Shown: piece after piece, positions 11,501-23,075 of the stretch
Numbering within the stretch: position 1 is the first letter of the stretch
Layout: every line of letters starts with the position of its first letter
DNA from: Aspidiotus rigidus
Lineage: Eukaryota; Arthropoda; Insecta; Hemiptera; Diaspididae
Assembly: GCA_035079385.1 (NCBI GenBank)
Contig: JAVHKY010000004.1
Coordinates: 17,081,001 to 17,145,000, forward strand
Direction of reading: 5' to 3'
Length of the DNA: 64,000 nucleotides
Position numbers and translations under genes: made by a program
Notes under the pieces: generated by a model
Told to the model about the DNA's origin: nothing
Database searches by the model: none
The model's input: the letters and a program-made list of their open reading frames with translations, nothing else

Positions 11501-14500
11501 TCCATTATGAAGTGCAGGTGCGTGACTGACAAAACTTTCCGTGACGAACCTATGCAGAGTGAAGATTCATCTGTACAGCTCAGACAAATAGAATTCATGA
11601 CTTATCGAATATACAGCAGGGGAGCGTTGCCACGGAGAACAGTATACTTCTAGTCCACGGGGCTATATCAAACTTTGCCTGACAAGATATTTGCAAATAT
11701 CAAGCAGACGACCACTTGCAACTAGTACAGTATGAGTCGACTTGTGTAACCTTATCGCATTTAGCCGTAAGGCCACACTACATAAGCAGAAAGAAACCCG
11801 CATTTGCGGTTAAGCGGAGTAGAATCCCTTCCTTGAATTTAATGACCACCCACTGATGGATCAAGATTCTGATCGAGTCTTGAACCGTGGCACCTTCGGC
11901 TTCGTTAAGCCGGAACAACGCTGAGAATAATTTCTCCGAGGCTCATGCAGTTATCTGTTCACGAACGTGTTCAGAAATCTGGGTTCGATAAGTTAAGGTT
12001 TCCCTTATACCAATTCACTGTCTATAATATTCTTTCAATTTTCCTCACTCAAAAGGACCCCAAAACTCTTCTTCTGCTGGATTCCAAACTTTACTTACTC
12101 GACTGTCGATATGGCTATATTTTGAAGAATTAGGTAACTGGCTGATGGAATTCCTGAAATACAGACTTCGCTGAAGTTTGAATACTTCTCATGGTTTCCA
12201 GTGTCATTATCGGCAGTAGAGTCTCGAAATGTCGTCAGCTTTTGGCCGCATTTCTCGTAAATCCTAGTCTTGTCAAAGGAGAAAGTTCTATCTTTATGGA
12301 GTATGTTCAACGACAAGGTTTACCGTATGTGCAGACCGTGCACTCGCACGAAACAGTAAATTTTTGAGGCAAGAAAAATAGCCCGGGGTGACTTGAAAAC
12401 TTTCGTGCGCCATGGCGGCGTAATTTGAATTCCACTTTGAGTTCGTACGTCGACGTTTTCTTTTTCTTGGTATTTTTTGTGGGGACGTGAGGTTACTTGC
12501 GATGGTAAGTGTGAAGCAAAATTATTTATGCAGGCTGCTTCGAATTTCTGTACGAATGGGAAATTTTTTTCTAACCTGCCATAGTGTGAAACTCGGTAAA
12601 ATCCAGCGATTTTCCGAAGCCTCTCTCGAAAAGTTGCTAAACAAAACAAGATGCTGTAAGTTGAGCTTGAACATGAACCGATAAAAACTACACGCGCGTG
12701 TTTAAAACCTCGGTAATTCCAACTTTTCTAAAACTACTCGAAAAGTAGTCTACTAATCTTTCCCTTTGAGCTGAATACCATTGTACAATATCCATCAGAC
12801 TGGACACAGATTCCGTCGATTTAGTATTTCCAGATAATTTATTCTGGGAGAAAACGCTCAATGTAGTTTGACACGATTGCGCTGTACGACGTTGACAATC
12901 TCGTATACTTGAACGCAGGATTAGGATTTTAAAATTCAATGCCGCGTGTCAAGCAAAGGTTTTCGCCACAGTCGAAAATGTCGTTAGAATTCTCAATTTG
13001 AGAATGGGCGGAACTGGAGAATAGGGCCAACTATATAATTACAGTCGAGAAAACGTCAATACAAGCCAGAAATTCTTATCAAAGATCAAACTACCTACTC
13101 GTTAATACATTCTAAAACCCAATAAGGAAATTAGGTAGGCCTGTGGCTGTGCTCACGAGTGTTGCCAGCGGTTGCATAAATCGGATTTCTACAGTTATAC
13201 GAGATATCGTTAATTCAACTTTTTTAAAGTGGAGTAGTAGTCGCTGGCTGTATTTATCGCGTTCACTTCGCGTTTGTGGAAGGTAATGAAATATTATACG
13301 TGTTTACTCGTACGGGCCCACCACGCGTTCACCAATTTTTCATTACAAGTTCCTGATGATTCAGTTAGGCGTACACGCACACACACTCAAAATAAACAGC
13401 AATCAAGTTGTACCACATAGAGAGGAAACAAACCTTACCGTTTCAATGTGACGTTGTTCTCCGGAAATTCCTTTCATTTTCTATTACGATTCGAGAAGAT
13501 AAAGATTGGGAGATCATCTTTCGTAATTTGAAATCGTTATAAGAAAACATTCGAGGATTATCCAATATGCTTGTATGGTGTTTGCTCGAACAATTATAAT
13601 GATGGTCATCTATCCAACCCCCCTAACCTGGATATTGCTGCTTAACAAATTGTATGTAAAACTAGTCTATTTACGTACCTTATTCGAGTAGGCTAAGAAT
13701 TTTTATTACCTTTTTCTTCTTCCTCAATCTGCACTCACCAATTTATTTATGATTTTCAATGGAATTGTAGTACTGGGCCATATTTTGCTTCTTCTTAATT
13801 ATCATAATTATCAATGCCTTTAGTTACTTCAAAAAAAAAAAAAAAAAAAATGCTTACGCAACACACGACTTTTTACCTGTATCTACAATCAAGTTTTTTG
13901 CTTAAACTTTAACTCTAGTACTCAAATTTATTCAATGAATCGTTTTCTCAATAAGATACACACATCCTCACCATCTCTTGCCTCTCTAATAGAGTCGCTT
14001 TCGTTTACGCTCCGATGATGGTTGTTTAACCGAAAACGTTTAGCGGCTGTTTCTCTTGTGGTTCAATATAATTTGCTACACCTTCGGGTGTACACTCTTC
14101 TTGGTAATATGAATAACCATAAATTAGAAGAACGTATCGATTCATTCTTGATCATCTCCGATTCTCAAGTATCTTTTAATGTTGGTTGTTGTAGACTCAC
14201 ACACACACCCATCTCATCACTTATATCCTTCTTTCATGCTCTCATTACGATTCTGATAGCTCCCTCATTCAACATATCTTTTCCTGTCCCAAATTAGTTT
14301 CACTCCCGAACTCCTGACTTATCTCTCACAATCACATAGAAGCACTATCAGATGACTCTCTATTTGTTGTCAACATCTTTCAATTCTTCCAACAACTAAA
14401 TTTATTTTTCCACATCTTCACTTTTCAAAACCACTGAGCTCCCACTCTCTTAGTAACTCGTCAATTTGAAAGAAATCTAAATGTAAATAAAAAAAATGAA

Positions 14501-15465
14501 ATAATTTTTACCTCTGCCTACAAGTCATCATTTCGCTTAAGTCCTTTCTTCATAACTCCAACTTATTCTATAAATCGTTCTCTCAATGAGGCTTATATAT
14601 ATCCTCATCATCTCTCACCCCTCTACTCATAATTCATTCTTGATCATCTCCAATTCCCGAGCATCATTCTATGTTATTTCCAGCTGCTCTTCTCTTCATG
14701 CAATCATAATTTGTATTCACGCTCTCATCGCAATCTAAAACTGTGTCGTCCTTGCACGTACTTATAAAAAGCTTTTTCCTTGAAAAATGTTATCTTTAAG
14801 AGAATTAAAAGCGCACACTTACGGATGAAAACTCAAAAGAGTTATGCAATAGCAACCGCCCCACCCCATTTTGCAAGCATGGGAGCAAGAACATCGCGTC
14901 ATTATACGCCCCACCTTAAACCGGAGTATTTCAAAAGAATTTGATGTTGAAATTAAAGTGTTATTGAAAATTAAGTTGTGTACCTCGCGTAGTCTCATGT
15001 TTTTGCCACAGAGTGTGAGTAAGGGTTAGCCACAGAATCAGTCACCCTAGACTCACACACATACACTTCTTATCCCTCATCTTATGCTTCTCTCATGCTC
15101 TCATTCCCTGTCCCACATCTGAACTAACAACACCAAGCTTATGACAGGCTCTTATTAGCTCATTAATTGAAAAAAAAATTGAAAGAAAAGAAATAAAATG
15201 AAACATGAAAGATTATAAGTACGCAAAAGATTGCTCACCAATACTATAGCATATCCTTACATAACATTCATTCATGAGAAACTCAACACATACTTAAAAT
15301 TCATTCATAAAGAGCGTATCCTTACGTTTGTGAACAGGTAACCCAAAAAATGAATAAAACTAGCTACAACTACACTGACAATCTACGTAACCAAAGGTTA
15401 CCCTTCGCTTTTGATGACGAAAGCAACTACCTGAAGTTTAGTACTACAAAATAGTAGTAGCTCGA
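11501..15465. other. noncoding stretch with CT-rich repeats
   Basis: No gene is supported. At 12405-12510 there is a CpG-containing patch with ATG|GTAAGT at about 12504 preceded by a pyrimidine-rich run. It resembles a first exon, but no downstream exon was found. 13860-14300 and 14500-15110 are diverged direct copies of a CT-rich unit (CATCTCTCACCC, TTCATTCTTGATCATCTCC and CTCATGCTCTCATT recur in order). An A tract lies at about 13831-13850. Confidence 0.4.
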
Positions 15466-16250
15466 ATATTTGCAAATTTCATCAAATTAGTTCACGTTTC
15501 AATTTGAGATTTCTCACGAACCAGACATCGTATCAACACCAAAAGTTCACAATTACATTTTTAGACATGTAAATTACAATATAATCAACATTTGAAAAAA
15601 ATTGAACAAACCATATCAGAGTTATAGGAGTGGGAAATTTTTTTAAAAATTGGGTATATCTGGAGAACTACTGATCCGATCGTCAAAAAAAATGCAGGTG
15701 CACAACTTCAGATATAACACTACAACTTGACTAAGTTTCAAGAAAATCCATCCAGTAGTCTCGGAGGAGAAGTCCGGACAAATTTTGATCCATATATATA
15801 TAAGGAAACCTGAAATTTTTTTAATGACGTAGCGATGATCTATGACCTCTAAAACGTCGAGAAAGTTCATCCCCCCCCCCTTTCTGCCACAACTGTGACG
15901 GGTGTAATACTCGCTTTTCTACGAAAATTCGGTAAAATGATTCCTGGACAGTTCGCCAAAGTCGTTTGGTCGACACGCTATTTTGCCGACAACCACTGGG
16001 GCCGACAAACTATTTTACTGACAAGTTACTTTTCTGATTCAACACCCATTTTGTCGATGTCCTATGTCGTCGACACATTTTTTATTCGTTTTAAAAAAAA
16101 TTGGTGGTTTGAAATGCACTCATGTACAGACCGTATTTACTCTGTCTTATAAGTCGGTGTTGCGAGATATTATTCGATGGCGTTATTAAACTCCATTTGA
16201 TAAGCCTAATATTTGGATTTTCAAATATTTTAATTCTAAAGACTAAGAAT
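15466..16250. repeat. probable dispersed-repeat tails
   Basis: 15650-15810 carries a segment of the type found at the 3' ends of many non-LTR elements or SINEs (CTGATCCGATCGTCAAAA, then TTTCAAGAAAATCCATCCAGTAGTCTCGGA). 15955-16075 is a cluster of GCCGACAA/GTCGACA units with TATTTT spacers. No coding region is present. Assignment is by general pattern only. Confidence 0.3.
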
Positions 16251-16524
16251 CACATTATTAGTTGAACAAGTTTGAATAACACGAGACGAGAGTTCTTAAA
16301 CGGCTGATACAAGGGGAAGGCGTGTTGCGGGGTTGTCGTCCAACAAGCGCTTTTCCATATGGCTCCATCTCTGCATCTTGCCTGGCTTCTGCCGCCTCCT
16401 TATTTACATCTGCTGTTTCTTTGGTTTCCAACACCGTCTGCACTATTGTGGGCCCTTGAACTTCTATCCCATGATTTCCCTCCCTTGTTGCCCCTCCTAT
16501 CTGCGCCGCACTCCCTCTCCTCCC

Positions 16525-16617
16525 AAGGGCCCAAGAAATAAGAATTTCCAAAATGCGTACTTCAAGTGAGAACGTTTATGTATCGGGATGGAATGATAGT
16601 ATTGGACGCAATATACG
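16525..16617 (+). mobile_element. short fragment of the gypsy element (gag-protease junction)
   Basis: About 92 bases are nearly identical, in opposite orientation, to 22906-22999 of the gypsy-like element at 20.6-24.2 kb. The match runs from GGGCCCAAGAAATAAG to GATAGTATTGGACGCAATATA and stops a few bases before the protease active-site codons. The flanking sequences are unrelated. This shows a second copy, or a piece moved by rearrangement, of the same element family. Confidence 0.75.
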
Positions 16618-16639
16618 TATTTCCAAGTCCAAGAATTAA

Positions 16640-17920
16640 AAATTAAAAATTTTACAAGTCCAAGAAGTACAAAAATATTTTGAAGTCCCGTGGCATCACT
16701 CTTACTCCAAATATCGCAGTGACGGACTCGGAGGACGAAGTCTTCTAAATCTCGCGGAAGGATTAAACCGTGTTGATAAGAGATAGAGAGTCGTCTGATA
16801 GTTCTTCTATGTGATTGTGAGGGTTGAGTCAGGAGTTTGGGAGTAAGGCTAATTTGGTTCGAAAAAAATATATTGAATCATTAAATGGAGATATCAGGAT
16901 CGCAATAAGGGCGTGGAAGAGGAATAAGATGAATGATCAGAAGGGTGTGCATGTATGTGGGTCTCGAGTGACTGATTCTGAGGCTGATGATGACCATTTC
17001 TTCTCTGCGAGTGAGTTGATTTGAGGAGAATAAGTTGGTGCGCTGAAGGTAAGGTCTAAGCGTAATGCTTAAATGCAGGCCGCGTAAGCATTTTTCATTT
17101 TCAAGTGCCACGATTGTATATGAAAAATATTTTCGCGACGACGAGCGAAATCGAAATTAAAATTAAGAAGTTGTCGCGTGGTCGGGCAGCGACGGCGAAT
17201 GGAACAAGTGAAAACTTTTACGACTGTGCAAAGAAAATATTTATATACTTTTATCGTAAAAGGAATGGCGGAGAAACGGCGAACGACGTTATCAACATTC
17301 GTCTGCGAAAACTTTTTGGAAAACACTTCAAACGATCGTATTTTCACAATAAAATCTAACTCGGCCGTCGTGTCGCGTCGAATAGCGACTGAAATTTTCA
17401 ATTAAACATGAACATCAGAACGATGACGAGCCTTGATAGAATTCAAAAATTCGGCGAAAATTCAAGTCGCTGTACAGGTGTAGAATTTTCACACGTTGAA
17501 ATTGTACGTAAGTATTTTCGTGATCGAGAGTCAAGAAAAGCGAAGATTTCCTATTCCTACTAGCGCGAAACTTTCATCTACGTGATATGAATTTTTAATT
17601 ACTGAGCCGTGCGTAAATAAATTCAATTTGTAACAGAAAAATTATCACAATATCAAAACTTTCAAGGATATTCCAAGTTTTTCACTCGGAAATGTCTTGA
17701 AGAGACTCCGTATCAGACGCACATGTGTAATCTTTTCTTGCAGATAAAATAGGTACAAAGTATAAAAAGTATTCAAAAAAGTTTATTCCTGATGGGCGAT
17801 CTAAAGTTGATCGATACGTCATTTATCGGAGAGAGACTTCCGATCTATTCCAAGTGCACAATCTGATAGTGTTTCAGAATCAAAGTCAATAAGTCAACCT
17901 CTGGTAACAAATTTCAAAAT
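16640..17920. other. noncoding stretch
   Basis: No gene is supported. The overlapping open frames around 17070-17400 on both strands show no recognisable domain. Confidence 0.35.
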
Positions 17921-17924
17921 CGAC

Positions 17925-18440
17925 GTCCAAATTGCGTCGTTAGGATCGCTGCTGCACTGGTGAAGCATAATTGAGACTCTCAATGACCCTCATTATATGA
18001 TTATGACTATACCACATTCTGTTTGCGTAAAACGATGTCACCAAACAGACAAAATGCTTCCAAGGGGTCGTACATCGACTCCAGGTAGACGTCAATTTGA
18101 AGTGAATATGAAGTTGACCAGCATTTCTAGCCGACGCCACAAAGCAGTCGATTTCAAATTTATGAAAAAATTTGAGAAGTGTCCTCAAAATTGACTCCAG
18201 GTAGATGCTACTTTAAGGTAAATTTGAATTTAACCAACCTGCATATACAAATTTACTTTAAATTGAGTGCTACATTGGGTCGATTTTATTTTGGTGGAAA
18301 AATTTGGGCAAGTTGACTCGCAATCGACTGCAGCTTGACGTCACTTTCAGGTCCATTTGAAATCGACCAACGCACTTTCCCCAAAACGAAAAATCAACTG
18401 TTGATTGACGTCACAGAGAAGTTGATTACAGGTTTATAAA
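17925..18440. repeat. TCGAC-rich dispersed repeat, copy 1
   Basis: It shares with 46.6-47.3, 60.6-61.3 and 63.35-64.0 kb an anchor segment of about 130 bases (AAGCATAATTGAGACTCTCAATGA through CACCAAACAGACA to CCAAGGGGT). The anchor is followed by many spaced copies of ATCGACT/GTCGA half-sites. No coding potential. The termini are not defined. Confidence 0.6.
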
Positions 18441-20555
18441 AGAAAATTTTTCAACGGAGCCTATTAAACAAGGATCGTTTTTAAGGTCTTATTCTCACAA
18501 ATTTTTCGGAGGAGGGGAAGAAGATTGAGTTTTACCCTCCCTCTCCGTCTTTACCGATAAGGACAAGTTTGTGATGTGTAATTCACGTACTAAAAAATAT
18601 CCATGAAGAAAGCAGTTGGTCCCATTCCTAAGGCTAAGCCTGGCCTAGTACAGGCTACTGTACCAAGATATTTCATGCAAACAAGAGGACGAATTCCTTC
18701 CCGTTAGATGTGGAATGATTCTAATGTGCAACTTTTCCTCTTAGATATTTTATTGAGATGCCCACTCCTAAAAAGTCAGATTTGTCGCTGATTTTTAGCG
18801 AAATTCTTGCAATTTCAAAGGTTAAATCTGTCGGACTAATCTGTTCAAAATTCCCTTGTTGCTTTTCGTGCTCGAGTGCGATGCTATCCTTCTCGTGAAG
18901 TTCCACAACTCAAGAATGTACAAAAGAAGAAAAAGAAAACAACTTATCGGTCACACGATATTCCGCTTAGTGTGGTACAGGAAGATAAGTTGTCTTCCTC
19001 TCGCATCGCTATCTTACATAGTTCGCAGGGATTCGTGTGATAATATTACGCTACATTGTCAACAAAGTTGAAAACAATAGTCTTTTAAAACAAACTTTGT
19101 ACGGCGGTTGAACCCTACCTGTACACCATCAGCGTGTTTGATGTATGAAAAGCGGAGAAACAAAGAATAAATAAATAGAAATACTCCTCGTAGGAGATAG
19201 CGCTATGTGTTGATAATTTGAATATTTGACTCCGACGCATCCTTTTCTTTTTCGAAAAATCTTTTATACAATACTTATAAAGTGTTGTTATTTCTCATTT
19301 TGCTTGTTTTTAATTCACGCCCACGTGAAAAAAAGAGAGAAAAAATGGCTCAACTCAAATTCACTCGCGTTGCGGTCTCATTTACGACAGAGAAAAAGAT
19401 GCGATCATACTCGAGATGACGTTTTGTAGAGTGAATTAATAAGCCCTAGATGAAACTGTGTAGGCAGACTTTTTTTTTTCTTCTTCTTCTTTCTTTCCTA
19501 AGGTTAATAATTTGACATGAGTTACCAACGTCGCACACGGTCTCTTCCTCGCTTCACTATATTTTGTTGCCTTTTCAGAAACAACCTTGTTGACATTTCT
19601 CGTATCTGATAGTTCTCGGTTTTGCGAATTCTGGATTTTGACCTCATTACTTCGTCAAATTTCTATATCTGGAAGTTTTAGCAAACGATCGTATATCACG
19701 TAGAAAAGGATTTACTGGTCACGTATTTAAATAATGTGGAATACTTATGACATTTCGTACGTAGAAAAAAAAAAAGGAAAAATATTAACAAAATGTTGAT
19801 ATACTTTTCAAAAGTGGACGATTAATAAATTCTGTTTTTTTTTTTTTTCGTTTATATTTTTGAAACAAGAGCCGGAGAATTTCATACGAGTGGTGTGTAC
19901 ATCGTATTCTTGTTTCTGAATTTATTCAAAGAATTGAATGGTCTCAAAGACTTTTTTAAATTCATTTTACAAGCTCTCAATTGCATTCGGGTTATGAGCT
20001 TGATGGTGAATCGACTTAAAATGACTCGAATGAAATTTGCTACGGAAGGTAGGAAGACTTGTGAGAATCAATTACGGCCGCGACAGACGCACACGTTTAG
20101 CCGAGATGATGTTCCCCAATAAGCGAATTCTAGCTCGTCCTATTTCCTCGCTTTACCTCTTAGAATCTGAATATTAACAGCAATACCCCAATCCAATTCG
20201 CTATTATCTTGACCTTTAATCAAAACGACCGCATTTCGCCAACAACCTGGATTCTTCCCCTCCTCGCACTGCATCCAAGGTATCTATTAATTAAGGTGGA
20301 CCACGAGCAACCATACATGCAGTGTAAGCGAGAGGAAACGGAACGGGAGAAATCAGCCAAGGTATGTCTCCTCAAAGGAACGCGATAAACGCCGCCAAAA
20401 GAATACAAAAAACCGCAGAGGAAAAGCAAGTCGTTGATGAAATGCGATTAAAAGGCAGATCCTGCAATTGGACTGAAGAATCAAACAAAATGAACAGGAA
20501 ATCACAAATCTTCTACCTCTGGACAAACTTCCAGCTTTTTTTCCCGCAGAATCAC
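18441..20555. other. noncoding stretch
   Basis: I see no gene or clear repeat. T tracts occur at about 19470 and 19837. The open frame on the minus strand at 20679-20353 overlaps the gag fragment of the neighbouring gypsy element at its upper end and is otherwise unrecognised. Confidence 0.35.
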
Positions 20556-20658
20556 CGTCAACCTCAAATTCAAAATTGGCCACGTCCAAGCCCACGATCG
20601 GCTTATTCATTTTTGGTTCCGCTAACAAAGAGATTACAATTCCGGGGTTCCTCACGGA
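20556..20658 (-). pseudogene. second copy of gag N-terminal SAP-like segment
   Basis: These 103 bases match 24105-24208. On the minus strand they follow the LTR and primer-binding site at the position where gag should begin, and read as a degenerate version of REELRNRNLSVSGTKNE, with a stop at the codon after NE. The resemblance to the SAP motif (a small helix-turn-helix nucleic-acid-binding motif) is by pattern. Homology with the main copy stops at 20556. Confidence 0.65.
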
Positions 20659-20742
20659 GTTGATCCCGAGTAAGTTCATGAAACTTCTTCTTCACCACCT
20701 TGAATCACCACAAGTTTCAAACGCACAGAGTAGGCTTACGCA

Positions 20743-20760
20743 ATCCCACTTCTGACACCA
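20743..20760 (-). promoter_or_regulatory. primer-binding site (tRNA-Leu type)
   Basis: The minus strand reads TGGTGTCAGAAGTGGGAT two bases after the LTR end. Its complement ends in CCA and looks like the 3' end of a tRNA-Leu. The position next to the LTR is what reverse transcription of an LTR element needs. Confidence 0.75.
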
Positions 20761-20762
20761 GT

Positions 20763-21190
20763 TGTAACGTTCTACCAGTCACGAAATATCTCTTGACGCC
20801 AATAATGAAGAACAATTACAAAAACCGAGCTTTATTACTGGTACCGCAAGTACAACACTTCTATACATCGTTTAACTGTGACACAATAATCGCGTTAAAG
20901 AACGAGAACACGTTAACTATCGCTTTAAGATTACAACTGAATCGCTCTATCGGGTTGCTGCCGGCTATTTATAGTCTCACCCTTAATTCCGGAATTCTCG
21001 AGATTTCTTCTAGAACGGCAAACAGGTTATGCAAGAGTCCTTACAATCAATCAAGCATGTTCCAGATTGTTCACGCGCATTCGGCAAACTAATTAAGCAA
21101 TAAGTGCGCTTCCTTGCGGCGTCTGCTATTATTGAAAGTTTGACGGCATGTGCAAGCTTGGTGCTTGCGGCTTCATTGCAGAACGCCACA
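20763..21190 (-). repeat. gypsy LTR, 428 bp
   Basis: On the minus strand it begins TGTGGCG and ends CGTTACA, giving the usual TG...CA ends. It contains CTATAAATAG (20966-20975) as a TATA box and, about 130 bases further on, AATAAA (20836-20831) as a polyadenylation signal, so U3, R and U5 can be laid out. A polypurine tract precedes it and a primer-binding site follows it. No second LTR copy is present in this window. Confidence 0.8.
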
Positions 21191-21203
21191 CTTCCCCCTC
21201 CTC
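21191..21203 (-). promoter_or_regulatory. polypurine tract
   Basis: The minus strand reads GAGGAGGGGGAAG directly before the LTR. It would prime plus-strand DNA synthesis. Confidence 0.75.
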
Positions 21204-22233
21204 AGTTTTGAACGTCCCGTTCAAATGCCGGACTCCATACAGCTAGTCTATTTTGGTGGACCACTTTAAACTTTCTGTCCTGTTGGATGCGATAGATGAC
21301 ATCATTGATTCTATTTACAACTGTCCAAGGTCCTTCCCATTTGCACTGTAATTTTGGGTTCTTCCCTTTCTTTCTCTGTGGGTTGTAGAACCACACCTTA
21401 TCCTGAGGTTCAAACTTGGTTTCATCTGCACAGATGTTATAGCGTGCCTTCATCCGGTCGCTAGCAACCTCTAGATTTTCTCTGACCAACTCATGTACCT
21501 GCTTAAGTCGGTTCTTCAGTTCTTGCATGAATGGCTTGACTTCTTGAGGTGGCTGTGGAGGGGTGCCCAGCTCTAAATCACACGGCAATTGAAGTTCTCT
21601 TCCAAAAATGATTTTTGCAGGTGTTTCTTTGGTGCTCTCATGGATTGAAGACCAATAGGCTAGCAGGAACAATGGAAGTAGCGTGTCCCAATTTCGCTGG
21701 TCACTATCAATTACTTTGGATAGGAAGTGGTCTGTTGTTTTGTTGAGCCTCTCGACCATACCATCAGATTGTGGGTGGAGTGATGTTGTACGAGTTTTCC
21801 TCAATCCCATCAGCTTAGCCACTTCTCCAAATACCTGGGATTCAAAGTTTCTTCCCTGGTCTGAGTGTAACTCCAGAGGTACTCCAAACCTCGAGATCCA
21901 GTTTTCCACCAGCGCTGTTGCAACAGTGACGGCTTCATAATTTGGCAGTGGGTAAGCATCCATCCATTTGCTGAAATAATCTGCCACCACTAGAATATAA
22001 CGATTACCTTGGTCAGTTTCTGGAAATGGTCCTGAGATATCTGCCGCAATCCGTTTAAAAGGGTATCCCACATTGTAGATTTTCATCTTACCTCGGCCCC
22101 TAGTATTGGGCCCCTTACTGGCATTACATGCTCTGGAACATTGAATCCAATCCTCTATATTACTTCTATAGGCTGGCCAGTAAAACCGTTCCCGATTATT
22201 CAAGATGACTACCAGATGCGTCATCATGAACAC
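21202..22233 (-). pseudogene. gypsy integrase
   Basis: This open frame of 343 codons is the integrase end of a gypsy Pol. The zinc-binding part is seen as ERFYW...C32-x3-C36 (the HH pair lies in the preceding frame, near HDDASGSH). The catalytic core has D65 (ADISGPF), D125 (HSDQGRNF) and E161 (GMVERLNKT), a D-D-35-E spacing. The C-terminal part has a GPW motif (GPWTVVNRI) of the GPY/F type and ends KVVHQNRLAVW. It joins viral-type DNA ends to host DNA. Compared with the family, a few residues and the reading frame are lost between the HH and CC pairs near 22205, so the intact polyprotein is broken here although the core is complete. Confidence 0.85.
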
Positions 22234-23075
22234 TCTTCAAGACATCTGGTACAAGTGCTTTAGGTATCAGTAGTTGGCACCGGTGTGATCTGCCATCTGT
22301 GGTTTCCCAGATCTGGTAAACAATTCCATTTTCTACTCGAAGCGAGTCCCTTTGTGACCATAAAATCTTTAAATTTACTGACTGTGAGCTGATATCCTGC
22401 CAGACTGGTCGTTCACCTTTCTCCTTCCAGGCTAAGATGACTGAAATATCTTTATCCTGTTGTTGAGCATTTCTCATATCCACATTGGAACCTAGTTGTA
22501 TGGATTTGACTGAGACTTCTTTCTTCACTTCATTGACTACAGTGCTTAGTTCTTCTTCAACTTTGGTCTGGAGGAGACAATCCTTAGCTTCCAACTCATA
22601 AAGTGGTATATCTCCACAGGGACTTCTTAAAAGGTCATGCTTCAGATCAATAATCAACCCATACTTTCGCATCAAATCCAGCCTCAGAATACAGTCGTCT
22701 TTGATATCAGCAAGGATGAATTTTCCAGTTATTACCATTGAGGAAATCTTGATAGATAGCTCGACAGTGCCCTTGGTCCAAGCTTGTTCACCCATGGCAG
22801 TCCTGAGACGGTACTTCTCTCTCCAATTAATGGATAAGCCTGGGATACCCTTGAACAATTGTGTCTTGATAACTGAACCAGTAGCAGCGCAGTCCATGCA
22901 CATGTCTATATTGCGTCCAATACTATCATTCCATCCCGATACATGAACGTTCTCACTTGAAGTACGCATTTTGGAAATTCTTATTTCTTGGGCCCTTCTC
23001 TTTGGCCCTAGAGTTGGGTTGGCCCCTGGCAACTCCAGGTTGGAGTTTTCTGTCTTACAGTGATTTCCACTTAGG
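22196..23075 (-). pseudogene. gypsy protease fused to pre-integrase; RT and RNase H missing
   Basis: The frame begins in gag-spacer sequence. It then has a retropepsin-like region in which the active-site box reads MDCAATGSVI, so the canonical D-T/S-G is altered. It continues through FILADIKDDCILRLDLMRKY, the second protease box. Immediately after an acidic linker (around 22520) it reads RNAQQQDKDISVILAWK and then RVENGIVYQIW and PDVLKSVHDD, which are family-typical sequences just before integrase. The roughly 500 codons of reverse transcriptase and RNase H expected in between are absent, and the frame stays open across the joint. The altered active site suggests that the protease is also dead. 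Confidence 0.75.

Noticed and set aside
12405..12510. Possible first exon with ATG followed by GTAAGT and a pyrimidine-rich leader
   Set aside because: No in-phase downstream exon with recognisable coding was found over the next several kilobases.
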